A DNA stretch of 12,500 nucleotides from Conus ventricosus. Taxonomy: Eukaryota > Mollusca > Gastropoda > Neogastropoda > Conidae. The stretch spans positions 74,173,918-74,186,417 of the forward strand of contig CM031596.1 of the NCBI GenBank assembly GCA_018398815.1. The letters run 5' to 3'. A program made the translations under genes and the position numbers. Positions within the stretch are counted from its first letter, which is position 1. Every line of letters starts with the position of its first letter. Under the pieces are notes generated by a model, which was not told where the DNA came from, did not search any database, and was given only the letters and a program-made list of their open reading frames with translations. Below, piece after piece: positions 1 to 7,526 of this stretch.

Positions 1-176
1 GGGTAAAAACATGGATTCCAAAACACAAAAAAATAATCGCTTCATTCAGCCTCCTGTACAGGGTAAGGGTATGAATAAATACTTCTCAGAAACAGAAGTT
101 GGTCAGAAGATTCAAGCGTCATACATATAGGCTACATGAGTCGTACTTTCTTCCCTCCCTCCCCCTCCCCCACCAA

Positions 177-200
177 CTCTCTCTCTCTCTCTCTCTCTCC

Positions 201-242
<42 letters not shown>
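177..242. repeat. (CT)n microsatellite
   Basis: About 33 CT units, interrupted by two extra-C units near 200 and 210, preceded by a CCCTCC-rich pyrimidine stretch (150-172). The open reading frames through it encode only Ser-Leu repeats and are not genes. A long polypurine/polypyrimidine mirror tract like this can form triplex (H-DNA). Confidence 0.97.
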
Positions 243-245
<3 letters not shown>

Positions 246-769
246 CTCATCACCAGACACAATCAAACAGAATCAAATTATGAAGAGCAAGGCAAGAAGA
301 GTGCAGTACCTGCATGTACAGAATATCTGAAAAATATCACTCAGTATCAAAACGACAGTCCACACACACGTAAGAAAAAAGTTACTAGCATCTGAAGGAT
401 AAATAGACAAGTGCTATGTAACAGACCACGCATTTTAAAACAAAATTACAATGAGAACTTTGAGACACAAAATTTGTCACAAATCAAATTAATAGAAAAA
501 CATCTAAATTTAAAACAAGTTACAATTGATAACTTGGACACACATTACAAATGATCATAGTTCATCAAAAACCAAACACACAAAAGGAAAAATGTTAAAT
601 CAAGTCTGTCAAAAAATCATGTTGTAAAAAGGAAACAAAGTCCATTGATATCAAAATCGTCAAATTAAGACACTAGTTACATATACACAACCATACATGT
701 AGATCGATATTTCGTTGCTTAATAAATAATGGACAACTACACGACATACGGGTTAACATTTTTTTAAGA
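243..769. other. AT-rich non-coding stretch with a diverged tandem duplication
   Basis: No gene is visible. The segment at about 431-485 and the segment at about 507-560 align with each other, with shared blocks such as TTTAAAACAA, TTACAAT and CACA in the same order. This gives a diverged tandem duplication with a period of about 75 bp. The rest is low-complexity A-rich DNA. Confidence 0.5.
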
Positions 770-818
770 ACACACACACGCGCGCGCGCACGAGCGCATA
801 CACACATGCACACACAAA
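770..818. repeat. (CA)n/(CG)n alternating purine-pyrimidine tract
   Basis: Short CA runs flank a CG run at about 779-789 and continue as degenerate CA/TGCA to 818. The alternation of purine and pyrimidine is the class of sequence able to adopt Z-DNA. Confidence 0.9.
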
Positions 819-1065
819 ACAGACCGATTTAATCCCATACAAAGCAAGTTATCAAATTTATGTGTTAAGTAAATTCGCAAAAGTATCAAAAAAGATAAAC
901 ATGTTCAGGATTACAGACATGCATAGCAAACGTTACTCTGTACAAATTACACTTGAAAACTGTTAAGAGTTTAGAAAACATACACATATAAAAGTAACAG
1001 ATGAAGGCATATCGGAAGGTACATGAAGAAAATACAAAAAAATATAGAGGCATACAAAAATAGAA

Positions 1066-1165
1066 CATGACAAAGCTGACAGAGACAGATACATCAGAGA
1101 TCGTAAAAAAACAAAAAACAAAAAAAAAAACATGACAAAGCTGACAGTTCTAGATACATCGAAGA

Positions 1166-1170
<5 letters not shown>
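1066..1170. repeat. Tandem duplication, about 65-bp period
   Basis: A block beginning CATGACAAAGCTGACAG occurs at 1066 and again at 1131. Each copy continues into a similar AGATACATC stretch. The copies are separated by A-rich sequence (1105-1130), and the second runs directly into a CT microsatellite. Confidence 0.8.

Positions 1171-1253
<83 letters not shown>
1168..1253. repeat. (CT)n microsatellite
   Basis: About 42 CT units with two single-base interruptions (near 1197 and 1224). It is the second long CT tract in 1.3 kb, in the same orientation as the one near 200. Ser-Leu repeat reading frames through it are artefacts. Confidence 0.97.
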
Positions 1254-1256
<3 letters not shown>

Positions 1257-1929
1257 ATTTTACGAGTTGTTAGACAATAAGAGAGGATATTTTTTCTTTA
1301 CATTTAACACAAAACTGCAAAAATATATTTTTTCTACGGGACAAAACTTGTATCAAAATCAAATATTTTCAACAAAATATACAAACAGATTATACATACG
1401 TTATTCAAAAAGTATTTACAGGTATTGTTATCTTATATTTCGTTTAAAATCCTGTAGGCCTACAATGTTTGTAAATACCTAGTAAGCAATATCTGAAAAA
1501 CACATAAAGTAAAACATTAACACCCAGATTGTCAAAAGAGTGGATTTGCCTGTAACTGTATAATGTATATCAATTTGACCTTACTTTTTCCTTGTGCCAA
1601 TAAAAAAAAAGAAGCAGGGAATTAAATAGGCGCTGAAACGGTTTCAGCTTTGTTATCAGTTTTGCTTTAAAAAGAAAAAAGACACATATACGATAAGAGG
1701 ATGGATTTTCCTTTCTGATCAGAAGCAAACTGAATGCACAATCAATAATTTTTTTTAAAATTATCTGTGAGAACCTGATTTTTGTGTGTGACTGAAATGC
1801 ATATTTGTCGTGTTCATGGGTACTATAAAGCAACAAGGACAATTACTTCGTATCCAGATAATACAAAATTGCTTCAATCCAAAAATATACACACCCTTGA
1901 CGATCAGACAAGGAAAAGTAAGAAAGGAA
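1254..1929. other. AT-rich non-coding stretch
   Basis: No supportable gene, RNA or element is seen. The only distinct structure is the 12-bp perfect palindrome TGTAGGCCTACA at 1453-1464. Open frames here are short, with unremarkable composition. Confidence 0.6.

Positions 1930-1979
<50 letters not shown>
1930..1979. repeat. (CA)n microsatellite, about 25 units
   Basis: An uninterrupted CA run. It lies 130 bp before a long TG run, so the two are inverted complements of each other. Confidence 0.98.
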
Positions 1980-1981
<2 letters not shown>

Positions 1982-2106
1982 ATCAAAAATGTACAAAAAA
2001 CATGCAATGCAGTTTTGCTTATTCATAAATATACAAATTGTAGGAATAATACAAAAGAAAAAAGTAGGAAAAATTGTGGTCAACGTTGGCACAAATCTAT
2101 AGACAG

Positions 2107-2108
<2 letters not shown>

Positions 2109-2183
<75 letters not shown>

Positions 2184-2198
2184 GCGCGCGCGCGCGCC
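2109..2198. repeat. (TG)n(TGCG)n(CG)n compound microsatellite
   Basis: About 21 TG units (2109-2151) pass into about seven TGCG units (to roughly 2180) and then nine CG units (to 2198). The graded change from TG to TGCG to CG is a continuous alternating purine-pyrimidine tract of 90 bp, a strong Z-DNA-forming class. Confidence 0.97.
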
Positions 2199-2272
2199 AA
2201 CAAAGTTAAAGAACGGAGGGCGGAGAAGCAGGAGAGGGAGGATGAAGTGTGAAGCATGGCAGGGAAAGATTT

Positions 2273-2343
2273 TGACGTAGTATGTTGATCTTTTGACGCC
2301 AAAATGTTCTCCAGCGGACGTCACGTAGCCGCTGATGACGTCA
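2273..2343. promoter_or_regulatory. Cluster of CRE/ATF-like TGACG motifs
   Basis: TGACGT lies at 2273-2278, TGACG at 2294-2298, GACGTCAC at 2317-2324 and the full palindrome TGACGTCA at 2336-2343. TGACGTCA is the established cAMP-response element bound by CREB/ATF bZIP proteins. Four sites in 71 bp is more than expected by chance in AT-rich DNA. No transcription start or gene nearby can be assigned, so the regulatory role is inference. Confidence 0.35.
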
Positions 2344-2645
2344 ATGCTGTGAGGCAGATGGTGGGTGGAAGGGGACACAGGAGATTCTGCAACAGAAAAA
2401 AATGGATACCGGTGTCACCCAGTTTTCTCCGTCACTGAGTCGCAAGATCTGGGAAAGTACCACATCATTTGTTTTTTTACTCAACCGCTAAGTAATAAAG
2501 GAAATCAAATGAAGTTAAACAACGAATCTAAATTGACTGTGGATATTGTAACATCTAGGTGGTATAAAGTGATATTTAAATCATCAAGGACAGGACCACT
2601 GTGTACACTGTAATATGTTTTGTTTTCCACGTCAGTTTTAACATA

Positions 2646-3040
2646 TTAGGCATTTCTTGACACTGTCTCTTTATATCTATCAAAATGCACGGATAAATCA
2701 GATTCATTGAACCAAAATCTTGACAGTGTATATTGTACATAGATAGGCCTATCTATCATGAGACGTCTTGGACTGCCTCTATTCGAAAAATGTGTCACTA
2801 AAATTGGCATGAGAATCCCTAATCTGCCATTTGCAATCCATAAGTTTTTGTTTAAATAGAGTAATAATCGAAAGCATACAACATACACTCTGACTTTCCC
2901 AAACAAGCAACCCCCAAGACCCACTCTCTGTATCACAGGTCTGTGATGACCTCTTTGTTTTCTCTTTATCAGAAAGACTCGCTAGCATTTGGTATGTTTT
3001 AAAGGGAAGTCAAAGCTCATCCAGTCTAAATTAAAAGAGA
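2646..3040 (-). pseudogene. LINE copy 1, C-terminal part of the RT polyprotein
   Basis: This is the 3' part, on the minus strand, of an old non-LTR retrotransposon ORF. It aligns with the matching part of LINE copy 2 (about 4885-5260). Shared peptides include a Leu-Asn-Lys-Asn motif followed by GRLGIL, then FSN and RLMID/CLMID. Further on, ESDLSVHFDRYK matches ESELAVYSDRYK of copy 2. The segment follows the reverse transcriptase palm and thumb in this family. The longest open stretch runs from 2936 down to a stop at 2646. It is a dead fragment with no start, promoter or catalytic domain. Only family membership is inferred, from the shared organisation with copy 2, whose RT signature is explicit. 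Confidence 0.7.
2739..2756. repeat. 18-bp perfect palindrome
   Basis: ATAGATAGGCCTATCTAT is its own reverse complement. It lies inside LINE copy 1; the aligned stretch of copy 2 (about 4980-4995) has no AGGCCT core, so the palindrome arose after the copies diverged. Confidence 0.9.
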
Positions 3041-3110
3041 AATTACTGTACTGCCAAACCAAAGAATAAACAAATTACAAAACAAAAACTGCACGTTTTG
3101 ACATCCATAT
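3041..3110 (-). repeat. Truncated dispersed repeat, reverse copy (A')
   Basis: Read on the minus strand, this matches the right half of the repeat at 10534-10594: a GTC(A/G)AAACG start, then a TGTTTTGT-like stretch, TTTGTTTATTCTTTGG and GGCAGTACAGTAATT. It abuts the plus-strand copy beginning near 3095, so the two form an inverted pair with almost no spacer. It begins close to the hammerhead-like motif of the full repeat. Confidence 0.65.
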
Positions 3111-3330
3111 CCATTTTGCCACTAATTGGATGAGGTTAGTGACTGACTGTGTTCGCGCCTCGTTTTCATTGCCTGGAATGTTATTCGTCTTGCCTAACGA
3201 GGACCAAAGAGGACGAAACGCGTAGTGTTTGCTTTGTAGTTTGTTTGTTCTTTCGTTTGGCGGCACAATAATTCTTCTCTTAATTTTTTGTTCCAATTTC
3301 CGCCCGCAGTCACTTCACTTTGTAACCCTC
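3095..3330 (+). repeat. Dispersed GAAACGCGT repeat, copy A
   Basis: It aligns over its whole length with 10428-10647. Shared blocks are TAGTGACT/TAAGTGACT, GAATGTTATT(C/T)GTCTTGCCT, the GACC...GAAACGCGT core (3201-3222), TTTGTTTGTTCTTTCGTTTGGC, CAATTTCCGC and GCAGTCAC(T/C)TCACTTTG. Core elements at 3194-3200 (CTAACGA) and 3215-3219 (GAAAC) resemble the two conserved strands of a hammerhead ribozyme, with one core mismatch. The family is not identified; a Penelope-like terminal repeat is a possibility only. Confidence 0.75.
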
Positions 3331-3531
3331 ATCCAGTCCAATCAGTTTGCACCAGTAGTAGAAAGAAACTCGTGGAGAGCGTGGCAGCAGAGAGTCCTCA
3401 GAAGAGAAGCCCCCTTCAAGCAAGTGTTTCGGCCCTTATCTCCTGACACTCTAGGGGGGTTGGGCCACACCCGGTTCATGACTCCGGATGTCCCTCTGCT
3501 GCCCCTTTTTTGTTTCCCCATCTTGGGACGA

Positions 3532-3620
3532 GCCATGGCTGGGATTCGAACCCATGACCCTCTGGTAATGCTCATTTTCCACTTAATGACTCGCGCTTTA
3601 ACCACTGAGCCACAGGGACA
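3532..3620 (-). mobile_element. tRNA-derived SINE head (1)
   Basis: Read on the minus strand, there is a perfect internal RNA polymerase III promoter: A box TGGCTCAGTGG (3602-3612) and B box GGTTCGAATCC (3542-3552). The boxes span 71 bp, longer than the roughly 55 bp of a standard tRNA, so this is not a functional tRNA gene. It is best read as the 5' tRNA-related part of a SINE. The open frame across it (3342-3605, minus) is the kind of spurious protein often translated from such heads. The 3' tail cannot be delimited, because the sequence merges into unassigned DNA toward 3331. Confidence 0.7.
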
Positions 3621-3649
3621 CCTGATATTTGTAGGAAATTAAGCCTTAT

Positions 3650-3812
3650 GAAGTTCACTTTTGTTCCTCCTTGACCAGATCCAGCTTGAACACCTCTCTG
3701 CCGCTTCTGCCATTGCTTTCAGGGCTCTGGTTTTTTCCTTCCCTGCAACTGAGAGCTGTTTCATGAGGCTGTATGCAGGACGTTCCTACAAATCCCCTAG
3801 CTCCAATTTCTG
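3650..3812 (-). pseudogene. Tail of a second, unidentified retroelement ORF
   Basis: On the minus strand the peptide EIGARGFVGTS is encoded from about 3810. After a one-base frame change near 3735 comes KTRALKAMAEAAERCSSWIW, followed by SRR. From memory, the order E(V/I)G.RGF, then R.(A)..(A)EAAE(R/K).S.W(L/I)W, is a recurring C-terminal signature of retroelement-encoded proteins abundant in fish and marine invertebrate genomes. I cannot name the family with certainty. It shows no resemblance to the C-terminus of the surrounding LINE. It is broken by the frameshift, lacks any upstream catalytic part and sits directly upstream of the tRNA-like sequence on the same strand. Confidence 0.5.
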
Positions 3813-3825
3813 CAGTGGACCAAAG

Positions 3826-4250
3826 AGTAATACAACAGACTGAAGACTCCACAGTCCGTTGGAATCTGTAAAGTCTCCCATGAACAGTCATTCAGTGTTC
3901 GGTCTGCTCACAACGAGATATTTTTTCAGAACAAATCAATGAACACTGTCAATGACTGAAAATGTCAGGACCCCATGTCTCCGTACCATATATTACAATA
4001 GGTTTAAGTCTGAGCATCATCTGAGTATCATCTGAGCATCTTCAGCAACAATTTGACACTTATCGTTCAGCATATAATTTGTTCAAAAACTCAATGCAGC
4101 CCTCTACGCCTTTCTTGCTAAGTTATAACATGTCCAAGAAAAGCTCAGTTTCGTAGTTAATATTTTAAGATAGTGACATGAATTTCACAACTTTTATTTC
4201 AGAATGACCATAGTTCTGGCCTTCCACAGAGAGAGAAATCCGCCTGTTCT
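3826..4250 (-). pseudogene. LINE copy 1, RT thumb-region part
   Basis: This continues LINE copy 1 on the far side of the insertion. It aligns with about 5290-5690 of copy 2 at nucleotide level: the block ending TTCACAACTTT, the GCAGCCCTC(T/C) block, the CATCTTCA(G/A)CAA block and the accessible CACCATAT/TACCATAT block. At peptide level it has IKVVKFMSL (copy 2: MKVVNLYRYL), then KLLLKML, then GETLQIPTDC (about 3850-3878), matching the family's G-E-(L/T)-G-R-(F/Y)-P motif. Stops and frameshifts are frequent. Homology stops near 4250, before any catalytic RT residue, which is typical of the 5' truncation produced by target-primed reverse transcription. Confidence 0.65.
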
Positions 4251-4504
4251 AACCACTGTAACACCACACTGACCCATATTCACTCTGAGCGGGAATTGAG
4301 ATGCTCTCTGAAAAGAAGAAGAGGAATTTTCATGGTTAACTTTCTATTAGTCCAAATAACAATCATCCTTGCTAAATAAGAATGAGAGAGAGAAAAAAAC
4401 AAAAAACGATAAAACGACTGTTCTCGCAAAAACTCGGGATATTTTTTTATTAACATGATCACCACTCCAGTGTTTCAGTTTTGTGCTCTACTAAGTGATA
4501 TATG

Positions 4505-4582
4505 GTGTGTATGTACGTGCGTGCGTGCGTGCGTACCCGCATGCATGCGCGCGCGCGTGCGCGCGCGCGTGTGTGTGTGTGT
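4505..4582. repeat. (TG)/(TGCG)/(CG) compound microsatellite
   Basis: TG, then TGCG units, a GCATGCATGC segment, CG runs and a terminal TG run to 4582 give nearly 80 bp of alternating purine-pyrimidine sequence. A short GA run follows (4602-4616). The tract separates LINE copies 1 and 2. Confidence 0.95.
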
Positions 4583-4639
4583 AAGAGACCAAAAAAAAAC
4601 TAAGAGAGAGAGAGATAATTCGCTATTCATACTTTAGAA

Positions 4640-5690
4640 TGTTCGTCCAGCTATGGCCAAAGCCCTGTGTGAGGGTATGTGATATTTAGGCATTAAAACA
4701 CTAGTTATCTACAATAAAAAGGTCATGCAAAAAGTGCAAGCAAGACAACGTTCATTATTCTGAAATTTTGTTAATAAAGTCAGTCGATGATATTAAAACC
4801 AGATGTAAAAATAGCAAGACTAAACCAAGCCAATCCAAAACAACCAACCAAACATACTTAGTGACTGTCAGTGACTTTCAGATAATGGGCTTTTCATTGT
4901 ATTGTCACTGTGCCTTTTATATCTGTCAGAATATACAGCTAATTCAGACTCACCAAAACAAAATGTTGACAATGGAACGTGTATATATCTATCATCAGAC
5001 ATCTTAAATTATCTGTATTCGAAAAACCTGTCAGTATAGTTGATAGGAGAATTCCAAGTCTGCCGTCTTTGGTCAGCATGTTTTTGTTTAAACATAGTGA
5101 TACAAGAAGGTATACAGTATACTCCCTGAATTTCCCAAACAAGACCTAGATTCATTCAGTATAACACGAGTCTTTGATGTCCAATTTATTGTTCTTTTAT
5201 CAGCAATGTTCAGTAACACTTTGTAAGCTATAAAAGGACGTCTATGCTTATCCCCTTTGTCAGTTTTTACCAGTATTGAGCGCGACATATGGAAGAGCTC
5301 ACTGTCAGTGGGAATCTATGAAGTTTTCCTGAAACAAAACCATTTGATTTTTGCATACTCGGGGCCAGTTTTTTTTTTTTTCAATTTGTCAGAAAAAAAT
5401 GAACACTTTTAAGAACAGAAAATGTCTTTTCTAGCCCCCTTGCCTACGCACCATATGTTAATGGAGGTTGAATCAGAGCATAAAACATCTTCAACAATAA
5501 TTTTATAAAGGTACTGTTAAGCACACATCGTTTATCTAAAACATTAAATGCAGCAGCCCTCCCTTTACCCAAGTAATGGTACTGTAACTAAAGCTTAGTT
5601 TCGTGGTAAACATTATTTCCAGATAGCGGTATAAATTCACAACTTTCATTTCAAAATTATTGTAGAGCCATTTTTCCACGGCTGAGAGAA
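4640..5690 (-). pseudogene. LINE copy 2: RT thumb, connection and C-terminal cysteine motif
   Basis: Read on the minus strand in several frames: KWLYNNFEMKVVNLYRYLE and then FTTKLSFS (from about 5672), matching the family pattern W(F/L)YxGxxxxVVNxYxYLGxxFTTKLSFS. Next are KMFYALIQPPLTYGA (to 5447), corresponding to LFDxQIQPxLTYGAE, GKLHRFP (5309-5329), AYKVLLNI and INWTSKTRVIL (about 5230-5165), CLNKN then GRLGIL, and ESELAVYSDRYK. Near the end, CLACTFC (4727-4747) followed by VLMPKYH (4679-4699) fits the CxxC...CPxY zinc-finger-like ending common in these ORFs, with the second cysteine missing. There are several frameshifts and stops. It is known as a family tail of unclear function; here it is dead. 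Confidence 0.75.
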
Positions 5691-5699
5691 ATCAACCTT

Positions 5700-6240
5700 T
5701 TCTAAATACTAAGATACCAACTTGTATCTGGAACGAAGATGAACTTATGCAGGCTGTTTAACTGAATTTGTATGCCTGCTACAGTGTCTGACAATAAAAT
5801 TGCATCATCAGCAAACAAAAGAATGAATAATTCTATCAAGTCTTTGCTAAAATTCACACAGTGCTTGCAATTACTGAGTATCTCTAGGGCAAGATACGAT
5901 AGGAAAATAGGACTGCACACGTTTCTCTGTTTCGCGCCATTTACAGAACTAATGTGAATTGTGTTTCACATAGCATTTTGGCTTTAACAACGTCATAAAT
6001 CCACCCGTGCCAAAGGAGCTTTCGCGCAATAGAATAAAATGCTTTCTTTTCGAAATCTATAGAAATAGCATATAGTTTTTTGTCAAAGAAAGACTATCTG
6101 GATGACGGATAAAACTGTAAATATATGAACTACTTTATAGTAGTTCTAACCACGCTATTGTCTGCATTATTGAAAAGTTCAGTGATATACCATCTGGCTC
6201 TGCTGCTTTTGCTGCTCCTTTATCTTTTGATTGTGAGCAG
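5700..6240 (-). pseudogene. LINE copy 2: reverse transcriptase palm
   Basis: The canonical non-LTR reverse transcriptase motifs appear in order on the minus strand. AAEPDGIS (around 6183-6206) fits the KAxGPDGI motif. IDFEKKAFYSI (6028-6060) fits motif A, FIDFEKAFDSI, with an inserted Lys and Asp replaced by Tyr. GAKQRN (5921-5938) fits GVKQGC of motif B. SPIFLSYLALEI follows at once, and FADD (5804-5815) is the catalytic motif C, continuing AILLSD. The open part around FADD is 72 codons, but stops lie upstream (for example just before 6070 and near 5945) and the frames change. The catalytic FADD pair survives while the second aspartate region of motif A is altered, so the enzyme is inactive. 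Confidence 0.85.
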
Positions 6241-6910
6241 TATTCCTGCCTAGACTGACAGGTCAATACGAAACATCATCATTTATGATTATATCCATAA
6301 TTTTCCTTATCCTCACTATTACAGCTAACAATATTGACATTTACATTTTCAATGCTCACAGCCGCTTCAATTTCAATGCCATTTAAAGATCATTTAAGAT
6401 AATTAAACCATTTTTCAATAGATACTGCGTTACCCTGATGGTCTTTTTATTTGAAAAGTAACGACTTATAGTACAAAACCTTTTTATGTTTGTTGACGTA
6501 TAACATCCAGTTATCCAGTGCAGCGTGATTATAATATATCCTTTTCTTTTCTAGTAGGTGCTTGAATTTCCCTCCTGCTTTACAGTATTGGCGCGCATCA
6601 TTTTTGTCCGACGATTTCTTAGATACTCTAAGTAATCATCTGATTTTCTGTTATTGTATTTTACATTCATTATTATACTATTCGTTTGTTTTCTTCTAGT
6701 TAAAATAGATTTTCTTTTCCGTGCACCCAACTTGCTGTCTTATACGTCTATTATGCGCACTAAGTGCTCTACATCTACTGTTTGCACGGCATAATCCAAA
6801 CTCGTTCTCATCTTTACATTCCATACATTGTTACTATATTGTTGAACATGTTCTGGATTCTAGACAATTTTGTCCTTTAAACTTGGATAGTTCTATGTTA
6901 AAAAATTATC

Positions 6911-6943
6911 TGCTTATCTGTTTGTTTTGTTTCTTTCTTACAG
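6911..6943 (+). promoter_or_regulatory. Cryptic 3' splice site antisense to the LINE
   Basis: A 30-base pyrimidine-rich tract ends in TTTCTTTCTTACAG (AG at 6942-6943), which matches the animal 3' splice-site consensus well. It lies on the strand opposite the LINE coding direction. No matching donor-bounded exon is evident downstream. Confidence 0.3.
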
Positions 6944-7014
6944 AAATTAGATATTAAAGGTTGTTGGACTGATTCTGTTCTTTAAGCCACGAAGCCTACA
7001 ACAGTTGTGCATAT

Positions 7015-7445
7015 TACAAAAATCGGTCTTCAGAAATCAGAAAATAAGCAGCATTGCTGTTTTCACAATCGGAAATGTATGTGCAGTGACCCTGAAGGTC
7101 ACCATTACATACAGCAATTAAAATATCAGATCTTAAAACAAGACATAAATTAAAAATCAGTTTATCATACGAATAAAACTCGGTCTTCTGAATGTCTCAC
7201 TACAAGTATGTCGTTGTCTGTTTTATGAAACACTAACTCATTTACTTGATCATCGATGTTTGGGAAAATAGCTGCTGTTTTCCTGTTTAGATCACCATAC
7301 AGTAGTACATTCAGAATCATTTATCAACAACAGTTTATCAATTAAAATATTTTCGAGATAAGAGATTCTACTATTAAGCTCAAGTTTTGCATAATACGGT
7401 GAATTGAAAGATGGTACATAAGCACACACAAGAATAATTTTTGTT
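7015..7445 (-). pseudogene. LINE copy 2: apurinic-like endonuclease remnant
   Basis: On the minus strand, ILVCAYVPSFNSPYYAKLE (from about 7437; CAYVP at 7412-7426) fits the endonuclease strand pattern xxLxxxYxPPxNSPFY. It is followed in another frame by VLLYGDLNRKTA, whose GDLN (7285-7296) corresponds to the catalytic GDFN of exonuclease/endonuclease/phosphatase-fold proteins. Later come DILIAVCNGDL, GHCTYISDCENSNAAYFLIS (YFLIS at 7032-7046), matching the LxIxNGR..G..T(Y/C)..xGxSxxDYxLxS pattern, in which the key Asp is replaced by Ala. At least two frameshifts and stops separate these pieces. The N-terminal half of the domain is missing: homology stops at the adjoining (GA)n tract. Confidence 0.8.
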
Positions 7446-7463
7446 CAAAACGAAATAGTTTTT

Positions 7464-7464
7464 A

Positions 7465-7523
<59 letters not shown>
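7464..7523. repeat. (GA)n microsatellite, about 29 units
   Basis: The GA run has one GACA interruption near 7475. It is the only long GA-on-plus tract, complementary in sense to the two CT tracts near 200 and 1200. It directly borders the truncated 5' end of LINE copy 2. Confidence 0.97.

Positions 7524-7526
<3 letters not shown>

Larger units (their letters stand above)
3041..3825. mobile_element. Composite insertion splitting LINE copy 1
   Basis: Copy 1 aligns with copy 2 up to about 3040 and resumes at about 3826. The junction falls in the region equivalent to about 5280 of copy 2, just after the GETLQIP/GKLHRFP motif. The insert contains, from left to right, two head-to-head copies of a dispersed repeat (3041-3110 and 3095-3330), an unassigned stretch (3331-3531), a tRNA-like SINE head (3532-3620) and a retroelement ORF tail (3650-3812), the last two on the minus strand. 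No clear target-site duplication is seen, so it may be several successive insertions. The edges are accurate only to about 10-15 bp. Confidence 0.6.
4640..7445 (-). mobile_element. LINE copy 2: degenerate APE-type non-LTR retrotransposon
   Basis: On the minus strand the order of coding remnants is endonuclease (7445-7015), linker (about 6860-6500), reverse transcriptase (about 6240-5700), thumb and connection (5690-5290), then a C-terminal region with a cysteine motif (5290-4640). This is the standard order of an apurinic-endonuclease-type non-LTR element. Such enzymes nick genomic DNA and copy their RNA at the nick. The copy starts inside the endonuclease domain at a (GA)n tract, so its 5' end is missing, and many stops and frameshifts make it inactive. 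No 3' poly-A or microsatellite tail next to 4640 is convincing. The clade (CR1, Jockey, RTE or other) cannot be settled by eye. Confidence 0.85.

Noticed and set aside
99..395. 98-codon Ser/Leu-rich ORF over the CT tract
   Set aside because: It is open only because a CT repeat cannot form stops; there is no other coding signal. The same applies to the ORF at 1132-1482.
1904..2302. 132-codon ORF and its overlapping frames across the CA/TG tracts
   Set aside because: Translations are Thr-His, Cys-Val and Ala-Arg repeats from dinucleotide DNA, present in several frames on both strands.
2932..2948. ATCACAG-GT-CTGTGAT hairpin
   Set aside because: A 7-bp stem inside LINE copy 1 with no partner in copy 2 and no context; probably chance.
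3342..3605. 87-codon minus-strand ORF containing SWVRIP-type peptide
   Set aside because: This peptide is a well-known by-product of translating tRNA-derived SINE heads. The ORF at 11689-11943 has the same origin.
3532..3620. Functional tRNA gene
   Set aside because: The A and B boxes are perfect, but the spacing is too long and no proper acceptor stem pairing is visible. A SINE head fits better. The same conclusion was reached for 11812-11884.
4235..4275. Third SINE head on the minus strand (TGTTACAGTGGTTAGAAC)
   Set aside because: It resembles an A box with one mismatch, but there is no B box downstream. It is too weak to list, although it sits near the truncated end of LINE copy 1.
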